The position numbers and the translations under genes are program-made. A DNA stretch of 64,000 nucleotides, taken from positions 14,474,029-14,538,028 of the forward strand of contig NC_079896.1 in NCBI RefSeq assembly GCF_024868665.1, in the 5' to 3' direction. Below, piece by piece: positions 44,388 through 54,043 of the stretch (positions are counted from its first letter, which is position 1; each line of letters begins with the position of its first letter). This DNA is from Triplophysa rosa. Its lineage: Eukaryota > Chordata > Actinopteri > Cypriniformes > Nemacheilidae. The notes under the pieces were generated by a model. It ran no database searches. It had not been told where the DNA came from and worked only from the letters and a program-made list of their open reading frames with translations.

Positions 44388-45024
44388 TGTCATGGTTTTG
44401 CTTCTTTTAGTCTTGGATTTCCTGGTCCTGAGGCAGAGCCATGACAAAGTCTTTGGTTATGTGTGGAGAGAAACATATTATTGTCCTTTTGACAATAATA
44501 TGCGGTCTCTCCAGTGTCTTGTCATTGGCCCCGCCCCTCTCGTTTCATGTATTGCTTTCCTGCCGTGTTTGATTACCCTCACCTGCCCTGTGTTGTTATC
44601 CTTCGTTTGTCTTCCCTATTTAATGCCCTCATGTTTCTTTGTCCTGTGCTCGTGGATTGTGTATATGTACCTGTACCTGTGCATGTTTAGGTGCTTGTTT
44701 GCCTGTTCCCTGTTTATGACGTTGTGTCATCTCATGCTTGTGGATTTGTTCCAGTCTAGTCAGTCTTTGTAAGTGTTTAATGTAGTTCTAGTTTATGTCT
44801 AGTATGTTCTAGTTTAGTCCATGTTCTGTCGTGTTTAAGTTATATTATCCTGTTAGTTTTATGCCCCATTGTGGGTCTTTGTTTTATACATATATATATA
44901 TATATGTTTCATTTTTTCCCCATCGAGGGAGTTTTGTTTTGTTATTTGTTTGTAAAATAAAATACCACTGTTAACCCCTTACCTGCCGTTGCCTGCATTT
45001 GGGTTCTGTCCTCCATCCGTGACA
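44388..45024 (+). mobile_element. Solo LTR related to retrotransposon B
   Basis: A 637-bp sequence with TGTCA...TGACA ends, clearly homologous along its length to the LTRs of element B but more diverged. ATAAGG lies directly outside both ends (44382-44387 and 45025-45030). No internal sequence remains, as expected after recombination between two LTRs. The U3 hairpin is kept (44464-44513), as is a GTGCTCGTGGATT block at the expected transcript start. Confidence 0.85.
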
Positions 45025-45030
45025 ATAAGG

Positions 45031-45612
45031 CTTGTTAACATTTAGTTTATGCATTATTTTAAAGCTCCCATATTATGTTCATCTTCAAGTTTATATACTG
45101 GTATTATTTTGATCTGCTGGAATACAATATCATGATTTAAAGGGAAAAAAAACATATTTCTGTATTCTGCTCAGTCTACTCCGATTGGTCAACTGCTTAG
45201 AGCAGTTTTATTTAGCCTAATTGTATTTAAATTACATGAAATGCTTTGTTCCAATTTTCAAATGCAACCGAGAAAACTCTGTAAAATGTTAAGTTGTTTA
45301 GTCTGACAAAATAAATGGAAAAACACACCAAGGACAGAGTTCAGGGATTTATTCACACATGACAGCTTGACCTTAAAACATGTGGATAAGATTTTTTTAT
45401 TTAGTTATTCAATATTTTAATATGTTTTTATTATGTAATTATTTTGAGTTATGTATTATGTAAATATATGAATTGACATTGTTACTATAATTTCCGTGGT
45501 ATTCATTTTCATTTTTGGGCATCATGCTGAACTTCATTTTATGTCTGCTCGTTTATATTTTTCTGGTTTTTCTTGAGATATTCATTGGCTTTTTGTTATG
45601 TTAATTTCCACA
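45031..45612 (+). other. Intron sequence, nothing recognised
   Basis: AT-rich sequence between the solo LTR and the next transposon; no frame or repeat supported. Confidence 0.4.
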
Positions 45613-45906
45613 TAACATCAGGGTTCGTACGGGTGCTTTAAATCCTGTAAAATGATTGAATTTGAATATAGTCATTTTAAGGTTAGAAAAGTGATTGGAT
45701 TTGGGATCAAGTGCTTAAAACTGCCTAAAACTTTAATTTCGTTGCTTTCATAATAATTCGCAATTTTACGGAGAATTTTTCTTTTGAAATAAAATATTCA
45801 TTTTGCACATAACGAAAATACGAAAAAAATCGGCGCGTGGCTATAATGTTATCTGCCAGTCTTTTGGATGTGCGCCCTCTGGTGGAGCAGAGTAGGAGAT
45901 GAAAAT

Positions 45907-46525
45907 ATGCCGGGCGTTTGCCGTTTCAATGCTCGTTGGCTGGAGGACGAAAATTACAAATTATGGCTAAAACGTGGACCAAATCCTCGAGTGGCCACCT
46001 GCAAAGTATGCAAAAAGGACGTGCAGCTCTTCACCATGGGGCCAGCTGCGCTTTCAAGTAGGGCTGTCACGATAAACCGACGATAAATGTCACGTGATTT
46101 ATGCACAGCTTTTGAGTGAAGTACGGGAAAATGCTGCTGCATCCGAAAGCCAGAGGGCGCTCTCGTGCGGAAACTCCAAATACGCACTGCAGAAGAAGAC
46201 CATGACACCTTCTAGAATCTATGCCTATGGACATCTTTTTATCACTGTTACTCAAGCCTCATCAGGTATTTTTATGATAATAAAGTATATAATGATCATG
46301 TTTGACGGGTGTTGCTTTTTCAAATGCACATTATAAGCGACTCAAACTCGCACTGCTTTTAGATCAGCAGCATTTCCTACTGATCCCAGAGCCGTGCTTC
46401 ACGGACAAGCTACGCATTAAAAAATATTGACACATTGCATATCGCAGCCAGCTCGATTGCAATAGGATTTAGTGGTACCGCAATAAAATATCGTGCAGCC
46501 CTACTTTCAAGCCACATGAAAGGTA
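45907..46525 (+). pseudogene. Transposase-type zinc-finger exon, split by a hAT insertion
   Basis: From the ATG at 45907 the frame reads MPGVCRFNARWLEDENYKLW, then LKRGPNPRVATCKVCKKDVQ and LFTMGPAALSS. It is interrupted at 46059 by a 445-bp hAT element and resumes at about 46512 with HMKG and a GTAAGT donor at 46522. The C-x2-C...H pattern fits the N-terminal finger of hAT-type transposases (W...CxxC...ALxSHMxGK). The insertion and the lack of later exons make it inactive. Confidence 0.7.
46059..46503. mobile_element. Non-autonomous hAT in the zinc-finger exon
   Basis: Ends TAGGGCTGTCACGAT / ATCGTGCAGCCCTA, flanked by the 8-bp duplication CTTTCAAG (46051-46058 and 46504-46511). Removing it restores the split zinc-finger exon. 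It has no coding capacity of its own. Confidence 0.93.
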
Positions 46526-47595
46526 AGTTTTTCGATTATTTCGAAATTTTCGATTAGGCCAATCTTACTTAAAAACTACGTCAAGTTGTGTGTGTGTGCT
46601 CACCGACTGAATTCTGCAGTGTCGCGAATTCTTTCTTTCATCAAACAACAAAGTGCTAATACGATGTTAACGATATCAGGGATTAGATTTTTTTCGTATA
46701 AATAAAGATTTTTTATTAATTTTTTTAGCTCGCTGGGATCACCCGCGTAAAGTGCAAAATGTTTTTGTGACGGGGTGGGGGGTTGGGTGCTGTGTGGTAT
46801 AAATGGCGTAGATGCGCCATCTAGTGGCTGTATATTGAAACAGAGAAATACATTCCTGTTTTAGTTTTTTAACACTACACAAAAGTTTGAACAAAATACA
46901 ATCAAGGGAACTTTTATAACGTAATGTTAAACATATATCTTTAAGATTGAAATACATATGATAACCAGTTCATTTTTTTTCTTCTGAAATGTCACAAATT
47001 TACAGGTGGGGCATTTTCCATACTGTTAAAACAGTACCTTAGTCTTATCCTAAAGTAATATTGACAAACTAAATATATCATTTGAAAGCTTACAACCTAC
47101 TGTTCCCACATTTGGTGACTAATTTTCAAAACAAATTACATAGGAACAGTATTATATTAATTGCATTTTAATGAGCAAAAATTGTTTTAAATTTAAAGAA
47201 AAACTTGATCGATTCTCTATTTGTGATGCGGCGGCAACCTATAATTCGCACCCATGTTCTTTACATGTTTCTTTTGTGTTATTTTATGTGGTCAAAACAT
47301 ATCAATTACAAATAAGTGCCCACAGTACTGTATAGGATGTCTGCTTTGTGAGTTAAATGACAATTTGCTCAAGTCTTTTATGGAATAAATTTAGTATAGT
47401 TAGTATATAGTATAATTACATATAATTGGCATACAGTATAACTATGGATTATCTACAAAGGTACATACAGTAAATGTATGTCAGCATGTAATTAACGCAG
47501 TTGTAAGTGACTGGGAAAGTATAAAAACACACATTAAAAGTGCTTTTAAAGTGCTGGATTTTGATGTTGGAAAAGGTGTAAGAACCCTGTAACAT

Positions 47596-49587
47596 GTATC
47601 ATTTGTGGTTATTGAATTATGTCTATGCGAAATATGGGACAAATTGCATCCCTGGCCTGCACTGAAATGTGATCCATGGTAATGGTTGCGTTAAAAATTC
47701 CCAGAATCATTATTAACAGCCATAAAAAGATGAATGCAGAACTAAAAAACATATACTGTACAACCACTGGATCAAAAGAATATGAGAGAGGCACTTGTAA
47801 AAATGAACATTAACCAGGCACAATATATTTGTGTATTTATTTTTTCTATTTCTTTCGGGATCGATAGGGAAAGTCTCAAAGATTGACCATGAGTTGGTTG
47901 GGATCAAGGGGTTGGCGACCACTTGCCTAGAGCATGTTTCGGAAATGCTACACCTCTTAGCATAACAGGCAGGAAACGGTAACAGTGGCATAAATTTTGC
48001 CTTATTAATTCGAGTCAGATCTTTAAAACTGACCAGTTCCACCTTTATGAGTATAAATTGAACAGGACATAGTTGTAGCTTCTTTGTACTATGAGCAGTA
48101 AACAAAGGCTGACAGCTGTGAAAAAAGTGAGCCTGCTGCTAAAACACAATAATATTACAGCAAGCGAGCAGAGCCAAACAGATTTGCCCTTTATACATCA
48201 TAGCAACAACACAAAGCTTTTAATACGAACTGTCAATAGTAGATACATCAACAAATGATCGTCTTTTTTTAAGCTAAATGAATAGGATACCTCTCTTTAA
48301 CAAATAGGGTCTAGGATGAGATAAACACTGGGGATTTCTTTAAATATTGATAGTAGTAATAACAAAACAGTTTATTTACTTGGTTGTCATAGTGTTTAGA
48401 GGGTTGTTTATTTGTTGAAGTAACCAAAGCCAAGTTACTCACAGATATAAAATGGGCAAATTAGATCAGCCCCACAGAGTCTGCTTTCCCTGACAACATC
48501 AATGTTTCCCAGCCATCATATGAAACAGAGAGCAGAGTCACTTCACCCCTCTCTCACCCCCAAATAACAAGATGACAAGATCTAGTGTGTTTTCTCATCT
48601 CTCACTGCGCTGAGAGAGCTCAGAGGAGATCTGGAGAGGGTTTAGGTAAAGATGAGGCAATCACCCCCTGAACATTCAACCATATTTAGTCAGAAGAGCA
48701 ACAGGCTTAGGAGAAGACTGGCTGGGATTTGCACCCCTATCATATGAGGACAGCAGATCACAATACATGAAGAGCAAAAGGCATGAATGGCTTAACTCTA
48801 TTACGCTTTTGTGGCATGCACACACTTCCTCTTTTAGGTATGCCATAAATTCCTTTATGTAACTAGTGGTTTTCTGCAGTAATCATTTGCAAATGTCTTT
48901 CTTGCGCTGTGTTCCTGTAGCTCACCTTGTAAGGCATGGTGCCGATAAAACCAGGGCCATAGATTATATTACCAGTTAACACAAAACTGATAAAACGTGT
49001 ACTTTGCATGTACTGTAAGTCTCTTTGGACAAGTGCATAAACAATGTAATAGGAGGCATTGGTGAACGTTGGTCATGTCCTATCTCTCCCGTGGTGCTAA
49101 GTCAGTGACTAGTGTCCCTCACAAATGGGACCCCTGCCTGCACGTGGGTACTTAAATTTGTAAAAACTCTCATCAAAACTGGCCAGCACAACATGAAATT
49201 GAAGCCCAGTGGACCACTGTTTTTCTTGGTCTAAAATCAAGTTTCAGGTTTCAAATACAGTTGAGGATATGGGTGAGAAAATAGTAATATCGTGCTAGAC
49301 CTCAAATTGAGTTATTTGCCGTAGAGTCATTACATGTATTCCCATGTAATCTCATACAGACAACTACAGTATGTACAAACAATATTTCAGATGAAAATAT
49401 GCTGAGGTCATCCACTGACATTTATTAGCAAGCCAATATTCCTTAATGTAGTGCGTTTACGCTAGATTATATTTATGGTTGTGTTCAAAAACGTTACGGC
49501 AGATATTGTGTTTATGACAATTGCTTTAGCAGTTATCAAAAGGCAGGTCATGAGTTAAGTCAAATCCTGAAGGTCACCAAAACAAAC
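47596..49587 (+). other. tgfbr3 intron, nothing recognised
   Basis: Unique-looking intron sequence; short frames such as that at 47713-48105 show no domain. Confidence 0.45.
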
Positions 49588-49860
49588 TTATAGCGGCAAC
49601 GAGTAACTTTTTGACCTTAAAATAATGTTAAATATGTTTTTTTTAGTGGTAGGACAACTTTTAACTGGATGAATTTTACTGCCGTTACTATCTAAGCAGC
49701 CTCCTATTGGCTGAAACTGCACTAGTAACTTTGGTGTTCGGGCCGGTACAAGCCCCGCCTATCCCCTGCTTTACGGCATACATCACGTTTTAGTCGTAGC
49801 CTGGGAGAAGTTGGCCAACAGCAGAGCTAACCGTTAGACAAAACTATCCAAAACATCACC

Positions 49861-50048
49861 ATGGCAGAGCCAGCCAAAAAAACAAAGAGGGTTTTGTCGA
49901 GGGAAGCAAAGAAAAGAAAGCGAGAGAGTGATCGGACACGAGGCCGGTCACGAATCAATATCGGACAGGCTTACACTCGGTGGCACGAGCAGCAAGAGGC
50001 AACAGGTTGCAAAACGGATGCAGATCTAGCGGTCCGGCTCCTGGATTT
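49861..50048 (+). CDS. First exon of a TTAA-transposon protein
   Basis: The ATG at 49861 opens MAEPAKKTKRVLSREAKKRK then RESDRTRGRSRINIGQAYTR and WHEQQEATGCKTDADLAVRL before TTT|GTAAGT, a strong donor at 50049. The first ~35 residues are highly basic and could be a nuclear-localisation or DNA-binding tail; the WHEQQ...KTDADLAVRLLD part recurs in fish transposon-encoded proteins as I recall them. The following exons are not recognisable, so the product is probably not made. Function not assigned. Confidence 0.5.
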
Positions 50049-50232
50049 GTAAGTGTTATTTGTACATGTTTTGCTACTGTCCTGTACTTTTGAACGTATT
50101 TGTTATTAGTCTGTGTCATTGGCGCACCACCGGTTTGCACTTTATAAGCGTAAGGTAGCTGAGAGATATATGTGGATAATATATGGTTGCCGGTGTCGAT
50201 AGCTAGCATGTTGTCGTGTCTCGTCATGAATG

Positions 50233-50836
50233 TGTCATGGCTCTGCTTCCTTAGTCATGTTTTTCTTGGTCCTGTAGCAGAGCCATGGCAAAGTCTTTGG
50301 TTATGTGTGGAGAGAAACATATTATTGTCCGTTTGACAATAATATGCGTTCTCTCCAGTGTCTTGTCATTGGCCCCATTCCTCTCGTTTCCTCGTTGTCT
50401 TTCCCTGAGTGTTTAATGTCCCACACCTGCCCCATGTCGTTATCCCTCGTTTGTCTTCCCTATATATACCCTCTTGTTTCTTTGTCCTGTGCTCTTGTAT
50501 TATGTATGTGCGTGTACGTGCGTTGTTCTGGATTGTGTTGTGTTCCTTGCCTGTTCGTGTGCTTACCCGTGTTCCTGTTCCTTGCCTGTTCGTGTTTTGT
50601 GAGTTTTGTGAGTTTTGTGCCTTGTATTGATTTAAGACGTTTGGTCGTGTCTTTGAGTTTAGTTTATTTGTCTTGTTTTCATTTTGCCCCCTCGTGGGAA
50701 GTCTCTTGTTTTATTTATAGTTCTTATTTCGTTTTCCCCATTGTGGGTGTTTTGTTTCTGTTTTGGTTTAAATAAAAATATGTTAACCCCTTCACTGCCT
50801 TGCCTGCGCTTGGGTTCTTTCTGCCATTCCGTGACA
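50233..50836 (+). repeat. 5' LTR of element B with TATA box and U3 hairpin
   Basis: TATATATA at 50461-50468 places the transcript start near 50489 (GTGCTCTTGTATTA). Upstream, 50308-50357 is a strong hairpin (TGGAGAGAA-CATATTATTGTC with its complement). A further inverted pair, ATGGCTCTGCT / AGCAGAGCCAT, opens the LTR (from 50237). Confidence 0.88.
50308..50357. promoter_or_regulatory. Conserved U3 hairpin
   Basis: A 9-bp outer stem (TGGAGAGAA / TTCTCTCCA) and a 12-bp inner stem (CATATTATTGTC / GACAATAATATG). The same 50-bp hairpin occurs at 52393-52442 and, with changes mostly outside the inner stem, in the older solo LTR at 44464-44513. Confidence 0.8.
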
Positions 50837-50851
50837 GAATACACGAGCCAC
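50837..50851 (+). promoter_or_regulatory. Predicted self-primed primer-binding site of element B
   Basis: GAATACACGAGCCAC abuts the 5' LTR. Its complement closely matches the predicted RNA start GTGCTCTTGTATTA at 50489-50502: nine of the eleven core positions pair. Compared with element A, positions 5 and 11 differ on both strands in a pair-preserving way. Confidence 0.65.
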
Positions 50852-50868
50852 CACCGAACCCAGCAGGC

Positions 50869-51111
50869 ATGGAGTCGGACGAGGCGTACAGGAGCCGCCA
50901 GGCTCACGTCCTGTTCGGCTTCCGCCAGAGGGGGACCCCTGTGAAGGACTTCGCCATGGACTTCCTGTCCACCGCGCGCTACTCGGGGTTCACCGAGGCA
51001 GAGTTGAAGGTAATCTTCAACAGCTGCCTCGATGAACCCTTCGAGCCAGCTGAGATGCGCCGGTTGAGACACCTGGCTTCGCGGACCAGGTCGAACTCGG
51101 ATGAATCTTGA
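50869..51111 (+). CDS. gag-like frame of element B, shortened by frameshift
   Basis: The ATG at 50869 gives 80 codons: MESDEAYRSRQAHVLFGFRQ then RGTPVKDFAMDFLSTARYSG and FTEAELKVIFNSCLDEPFEP. It aligns with element A's Gag core (FRQRGTPVKDFAMDFLSTA versus LRQGDTNIWVFANQFLDVA; ELKVIFNSCL versus ELKVMFNGCL). It stops at 51111, where element A reads on; the homologous downstream text continues in other frames (e.g. IPEDV, SEESQPEP), so this copy carries frameshifts. No zinc knuckle or pol. A short Gag core might still be made, but a full packaging protein is unlikely from this copy. Confidence 0.5.
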   Translation: MESDEAYRSRQAHVLFGFRQRGTPVKDFAMDFLSTARYSGFTEAELKVIFNSCLDEPFEPAEMRRLRHLASRTRSNSDES

Positions 51112-51399
51112 GGAGCCCAGGGGAATGTCCATGGCGGAGCCTCTCACGGGACTGGCGGCTATCCCCGAGGACGTCCCTTGCAGATCGGGGTTGTGGGCAT
51201 CGCCACGCCATCCCCCTCACTCTCGGCAGCCTCTCCACCGTCCACCAGCCTCGTGGGCAAGCGGGGGAGGCGAGCGTCCTGGGGAACCACCTCCGAGGAG
51301 TCCCAGCCGGAGCCAGCCGTTCTGTATACCTCCTTCCATCACCCGACCACCAGCCGGGTGGCTGGCGGAAGAAGAAGAGGCAACGGCGGCAGCGTGGAC

Positions 51400-51920
51400 T
51401 CCAACCCGGCCGGTGCAGCCGGCGTCCAGCCGGTGTCCAGTCCGGTGCAGCCGGCGTCCAGTCCGGTGCGCCGACGTCCGTGGTGTCCAGTCTTGTGTCC
51501 AGTCTTGTGTCCAGTCCTGTGTCCAGTCCGGTGCAGCCGGTCCAGTCCGGTGCCAGCCGGCGTCCAGTCCGGTGATCCAGCCGGCGTCCAGTGGTGATCC
51601 AGCCGGCGTCAGCTGTCCAGCCGGCTTCCAGCCGGCGTCAAGCCCTGTCCAGCCGGCCTTCCAGCCGGCGTCAAGCCCTGTCCAGCCGGCCTTCCAGCCG
51701 GCGTCAAGCCCTGTCCAGCCGGCCTTCCAGCCGGCGTCAAGCCCTGTCCAGCCGGCCTTCCAGCCGGCGTCAAGCCCTGTCCAGCCGGCCTTCCAGCCGG
51801 CGTCAAGCCCTGTCCAGCCGGCCTTCCAGCCGGCGTCAAGCCCTGTCCAGCCGGCCTTCCAGCCGGCGTCAAGCCCTGTCCAGCCGGCCTTCCAGCCGGC
51901 GTCAAGCCCTGTCCAGCCGG
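51400..51920. repeat. GC-rich minisatellite inside element B
   Basis: From 51400 to about 51612 are irregular CCGGCGTCCAGTCCGGTG-type units. From 51613 to about 51920 follow roughly nine copies of the 33-bp unit (CAGCCGGCGTCAAGCCCTGT then CCAGCCGGCCTTC), the exact reverse complement of the array in element A and in the same orientation relative to gag. Irregular units lie on the gag side in both elements. The array is read through by several frames only because 33 is divisible by three. Confidence 0.93.
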
Positions 51921-52130
51921 TCCCTGGGAGACTCCCAGGGCCAAAGACTGTTCCCCCCGGGACTCCTCCTAAGTCCCCCAGGACTCAGCGCCCTCGAGCG
52001 CAGCCGGGGACTGGGACTGTTCCCCCAACCCTTTTGGTTTTCCCCCGTGAACTCTTGTTTTGCCCCACCCCCCCTCCCATGTTTGTTGTTCTTGTTATCC
52101 CACCCCAGTCCTGTAGTCTTGTTGTCCTGT

Positions 52131-52280
52131 CTACCCCTTGTCATGTTCACCATGTTTGTCTGGTTTTTGTCTTTGTCTCGGTCTGCCTTGTCTTGTCCGT
52201 CTACCCCTTGTCATGTTCACCATGTTTGTCTGGTTTTTGTCTTTGTCTCGGTCTGCCTTGTCTTGTCCGTCTACCCCTTG
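52131..52280. repeat. 70-bp tandem duplication
   Basis: CTACCCCTTGTCATGTTCAC starts at 52131 and again at 52201, with the following bases identical; a third partial start (CTACCCCTTG) is at 52271. Confidence 0.95.
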
Positions 52281-52281
52281 G

Positions 52282-52317
52282 TGAGCACCTGGAGGTGCTC
52301 ATTAAAGGGGGGGCTTC
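52282..52317 (+). promoter_or_regulatory. Hairpin and polypurine tract of element B
   Basis: TGAGCACCTGGAGGTGCTCA (52282-52301) is a perfect inverted repeat, directly followed by TTAAAGGGGGGGCTTC, the polypurine tract abutting the 3' LTR. Confidence 0.78.
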
Positions 52318-52923
52318 TGTCATGGCTCTGCTTCCTTAGTCATGTTTTTCTTGGTCCTGTAGCAGAGCCATGGCAAAGTCTTTGGTTATGTGTGGAGAGA
52401 AACATATTATTGTCCGTTTGACAATAATATGCGTTCTCTCCAGTGTCTTGTCATTGGCCCCATTCCTCTCGTTTCCTCGTTGTCTTTCCCTGAGTGTTTA
52501 ATGTCCCACACCTGCCCCATGTCGTTATCCCTCGTTTGTCTTCCCTATATATACCCTCTTGTTTCTTTGTCCTGTGCTCTTGTATTATGTATGTGCGTGT
52601 ACGTGCGTTGTTCTGGATTGTGTTGTGTTCCTTGCCTGTTCGTGTGCTTACCCGTGTTCCTGTTCCTTGCCTGTTCGTGTTTTGTGAGTTTTGTGAGTTT
52701 TGTGCCTTGTATTGATTTAAGACGTTTGGTCGTGTCTTTGAGTTTAGTTTATTTGTCTTGTTTTCATTTTGCCCCCTCGTGGGAAGTCTCTTGTTTTATT
52801 TATAGTTCTTAGTTTCGTTTTCCCCATTGTGGGTGTTTTGTTTCTGTTTTGGTTTAAATAAAAATATGTTAACCCCTTCACTGCCATTGCCTGCGCTTGG
52901 GTTCTTTCTGCCATTCCGTGACA
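52318..52923 (+). repeat. 3' LTR of element B
   Basis: 606 bp, nearly identical to the 5' copy; differs by single-base insertions near 52809 and 52886. It contains AATAAA near 52858 in a TTTAAATAAAAATATG context, a likely polyadenylation signal for the element's transcript. Confidence 0.9.
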
Positions 52924-53447
52924 GAATGTGTGTAGTGCTTGTAAATAAAGACTAAAAAACCACACTAAACGTGTTGTGGTAAAAAGTAGCAGATTATTTT
53001 GTTCAGACCAGTAAACCACGTAAATGTTGAACAGTTCAGTCATTGAGTAGGCTAATGTTGTCGTTATATACTGTATATGTACATGCTATGCGCTGTTTTC
53101 ATACCGAGTTGACTGTAGTTATTACATATATTACACAAAACACAACGCCTGGTCGCGATTGTGTTTAGTGACTTCGGATATAATAACAAAAGAAAAGTAC
53201 TATAGGTTACAAAAACACATTCAAGTCCGTGCGTTGTGTTTCGGGTAAATACAATAGTTTGAACGACGTATCTGGGTCCGTCGGCTTAGTAAACAAACTC
53301 ACGTGTATTGAGCTGCCAGCGGGAAATCTTTGCGACAGTTTTTACGACACTGCATACAGACAATTCCGGTAAACAACCACGTGGGGCAACAGTGAGCAAA
53401 AGTTACTCATTGCCGCTTTAAATGTTAACATGTTAACTACATGTTAA

Positions 53448-54039
53448 AGGGATAGTTCACCCAAAAAGTGTTCCAAATAGTTCCAAGATAGTTCCAAACC
53501 TGTATAAATTTCATTGTTCTGCTGAACACAACAGAATATATTTGGAAGAATGTCAGTTACCAAACTGATCTCATCCCCCATTTACTGCCATAGTACACTC
53601 TTAAAAAAAGGTGCTTCAAAAGGTTCTTCGATGCATAGAAGAACCTTTTGGTTCCATAAAGAACCTTTAACATCTGAAGAACCTTTCTGTTTCACAAAAG
53701 GTTCTTTGTGGCGAAAAAGGGTTCTTCAGATTATAAAAAAGTAAAAAAGAGATGGTCCTTTAAAGAACCTTTGACTGAATGGTTCTTTGTGGAACCAAAA
53801 ATGGTTCTTCTATGGCATCGCTGTGAAGAACCTTTTAAGCACCTTTATTTTTAAGAGCGTAGGGAAAATCAATACTATGGGAGTCATTGGGGCATGAAAT
53901 CTGTTTGGTTACTGACATTCTTCCAAATATCTTCCTTTATGTTTAGCAGAACAAAGAACTTGATACAGGTTTGGAACAACTTGGTGGGGGGGGACTGTAA
54001 ATGATGACAGAATTTTCATTTCTTGGATGAACAATCCTT
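53448..54039. mobile_element. Angel-like foldback MITE, TTAA target
   Basis: Left end AGGGATAGTTCACCCAAAAA, right end ...GGATGAACAATCCTT. The arms are long reverse complements (CAGTTACCAAACTGATCTCA / CTGTTTGGTTACTGACATTC; GAACACAACAGAATATATTT...). TTAA precedes it (53444-53447); the right copy has decayed to CTAA. The type resembles the zebrafish Angel family as I remember it. A second MITE is inserted at its centre. Confidence 0.85.
53596..53859. mobile_element. TA-target MITE dense in GGTTCTT motifs
   Basis: Ends CACTCTTAAAAAAAGGTGCTT / complement of GCACCTTTATTTTTAAGAGCG, bounded by TA on both sides. The 264-bp element contains about a dozen copies of AAGAACC or GGTTCTT in both orientations, so it can fold in many ways. 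Confidence 0.85.
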
Positions 54040-54043
54040 CTAA

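Larger units (their letters stand above)
45619..47589 (+). mobile_element. hAT-like transposon relic, 6-bp duplication
   Basis: Ends CAGGGTTCGTACGGGTGC / complement of GGTGTAAGAACCCTG, flanked by TAACAT on both sides (45613-45618, 47590-47595). Near its left end it keeps a zinc-finger coding exon that a smaller hAT element has split. The rest of the transposase is not recognisable. Confidence 0.75.
50233..52923 (+). mobile_element. LTR retrotransposon B, gag-only, non-autonomous, complete
   Basis: LTRs of 604 bp (50233-50836) and 606 bp (52318-52923) differ by little more than two single-base indels, so the insertion is recent. The 5-bp target duplication GAATG is present on both sides (50228-50232, 52924-52928). 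Order: 5' LTR, primer-binding site, short gag-like frame, degenerate then regular 33-bp minisatellite, non-coding part with a 70-bp tandem duplication, hairpin, polypurine tract, 3' LTR. No pol. The interior parallels element A in order and sequence, but the LTR U3 parts differ. It sits inside the TTAA transposon, so it is younger than that. Confidence 0.92.
49592..53417 (+). mobile_element. TTAA-type DNA transposon carrying LTR element B
   Basis: Ends AGCGGCAACGAGTAACTTTT and the complement of CAAAAGTTACTCATTGCCGCT are inverted repeats. TTAA lies outside the right end (53418-53421); the left flank is TTAT, probably a mutated copy. A promoter-like region and the first exon of a basic protein (49861-50048) remain. 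LTR element B (50233-52923) was inserted later, 185 bp beyond the exon. Without it the element is about 1.13 kb. Confidence 0.78.
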
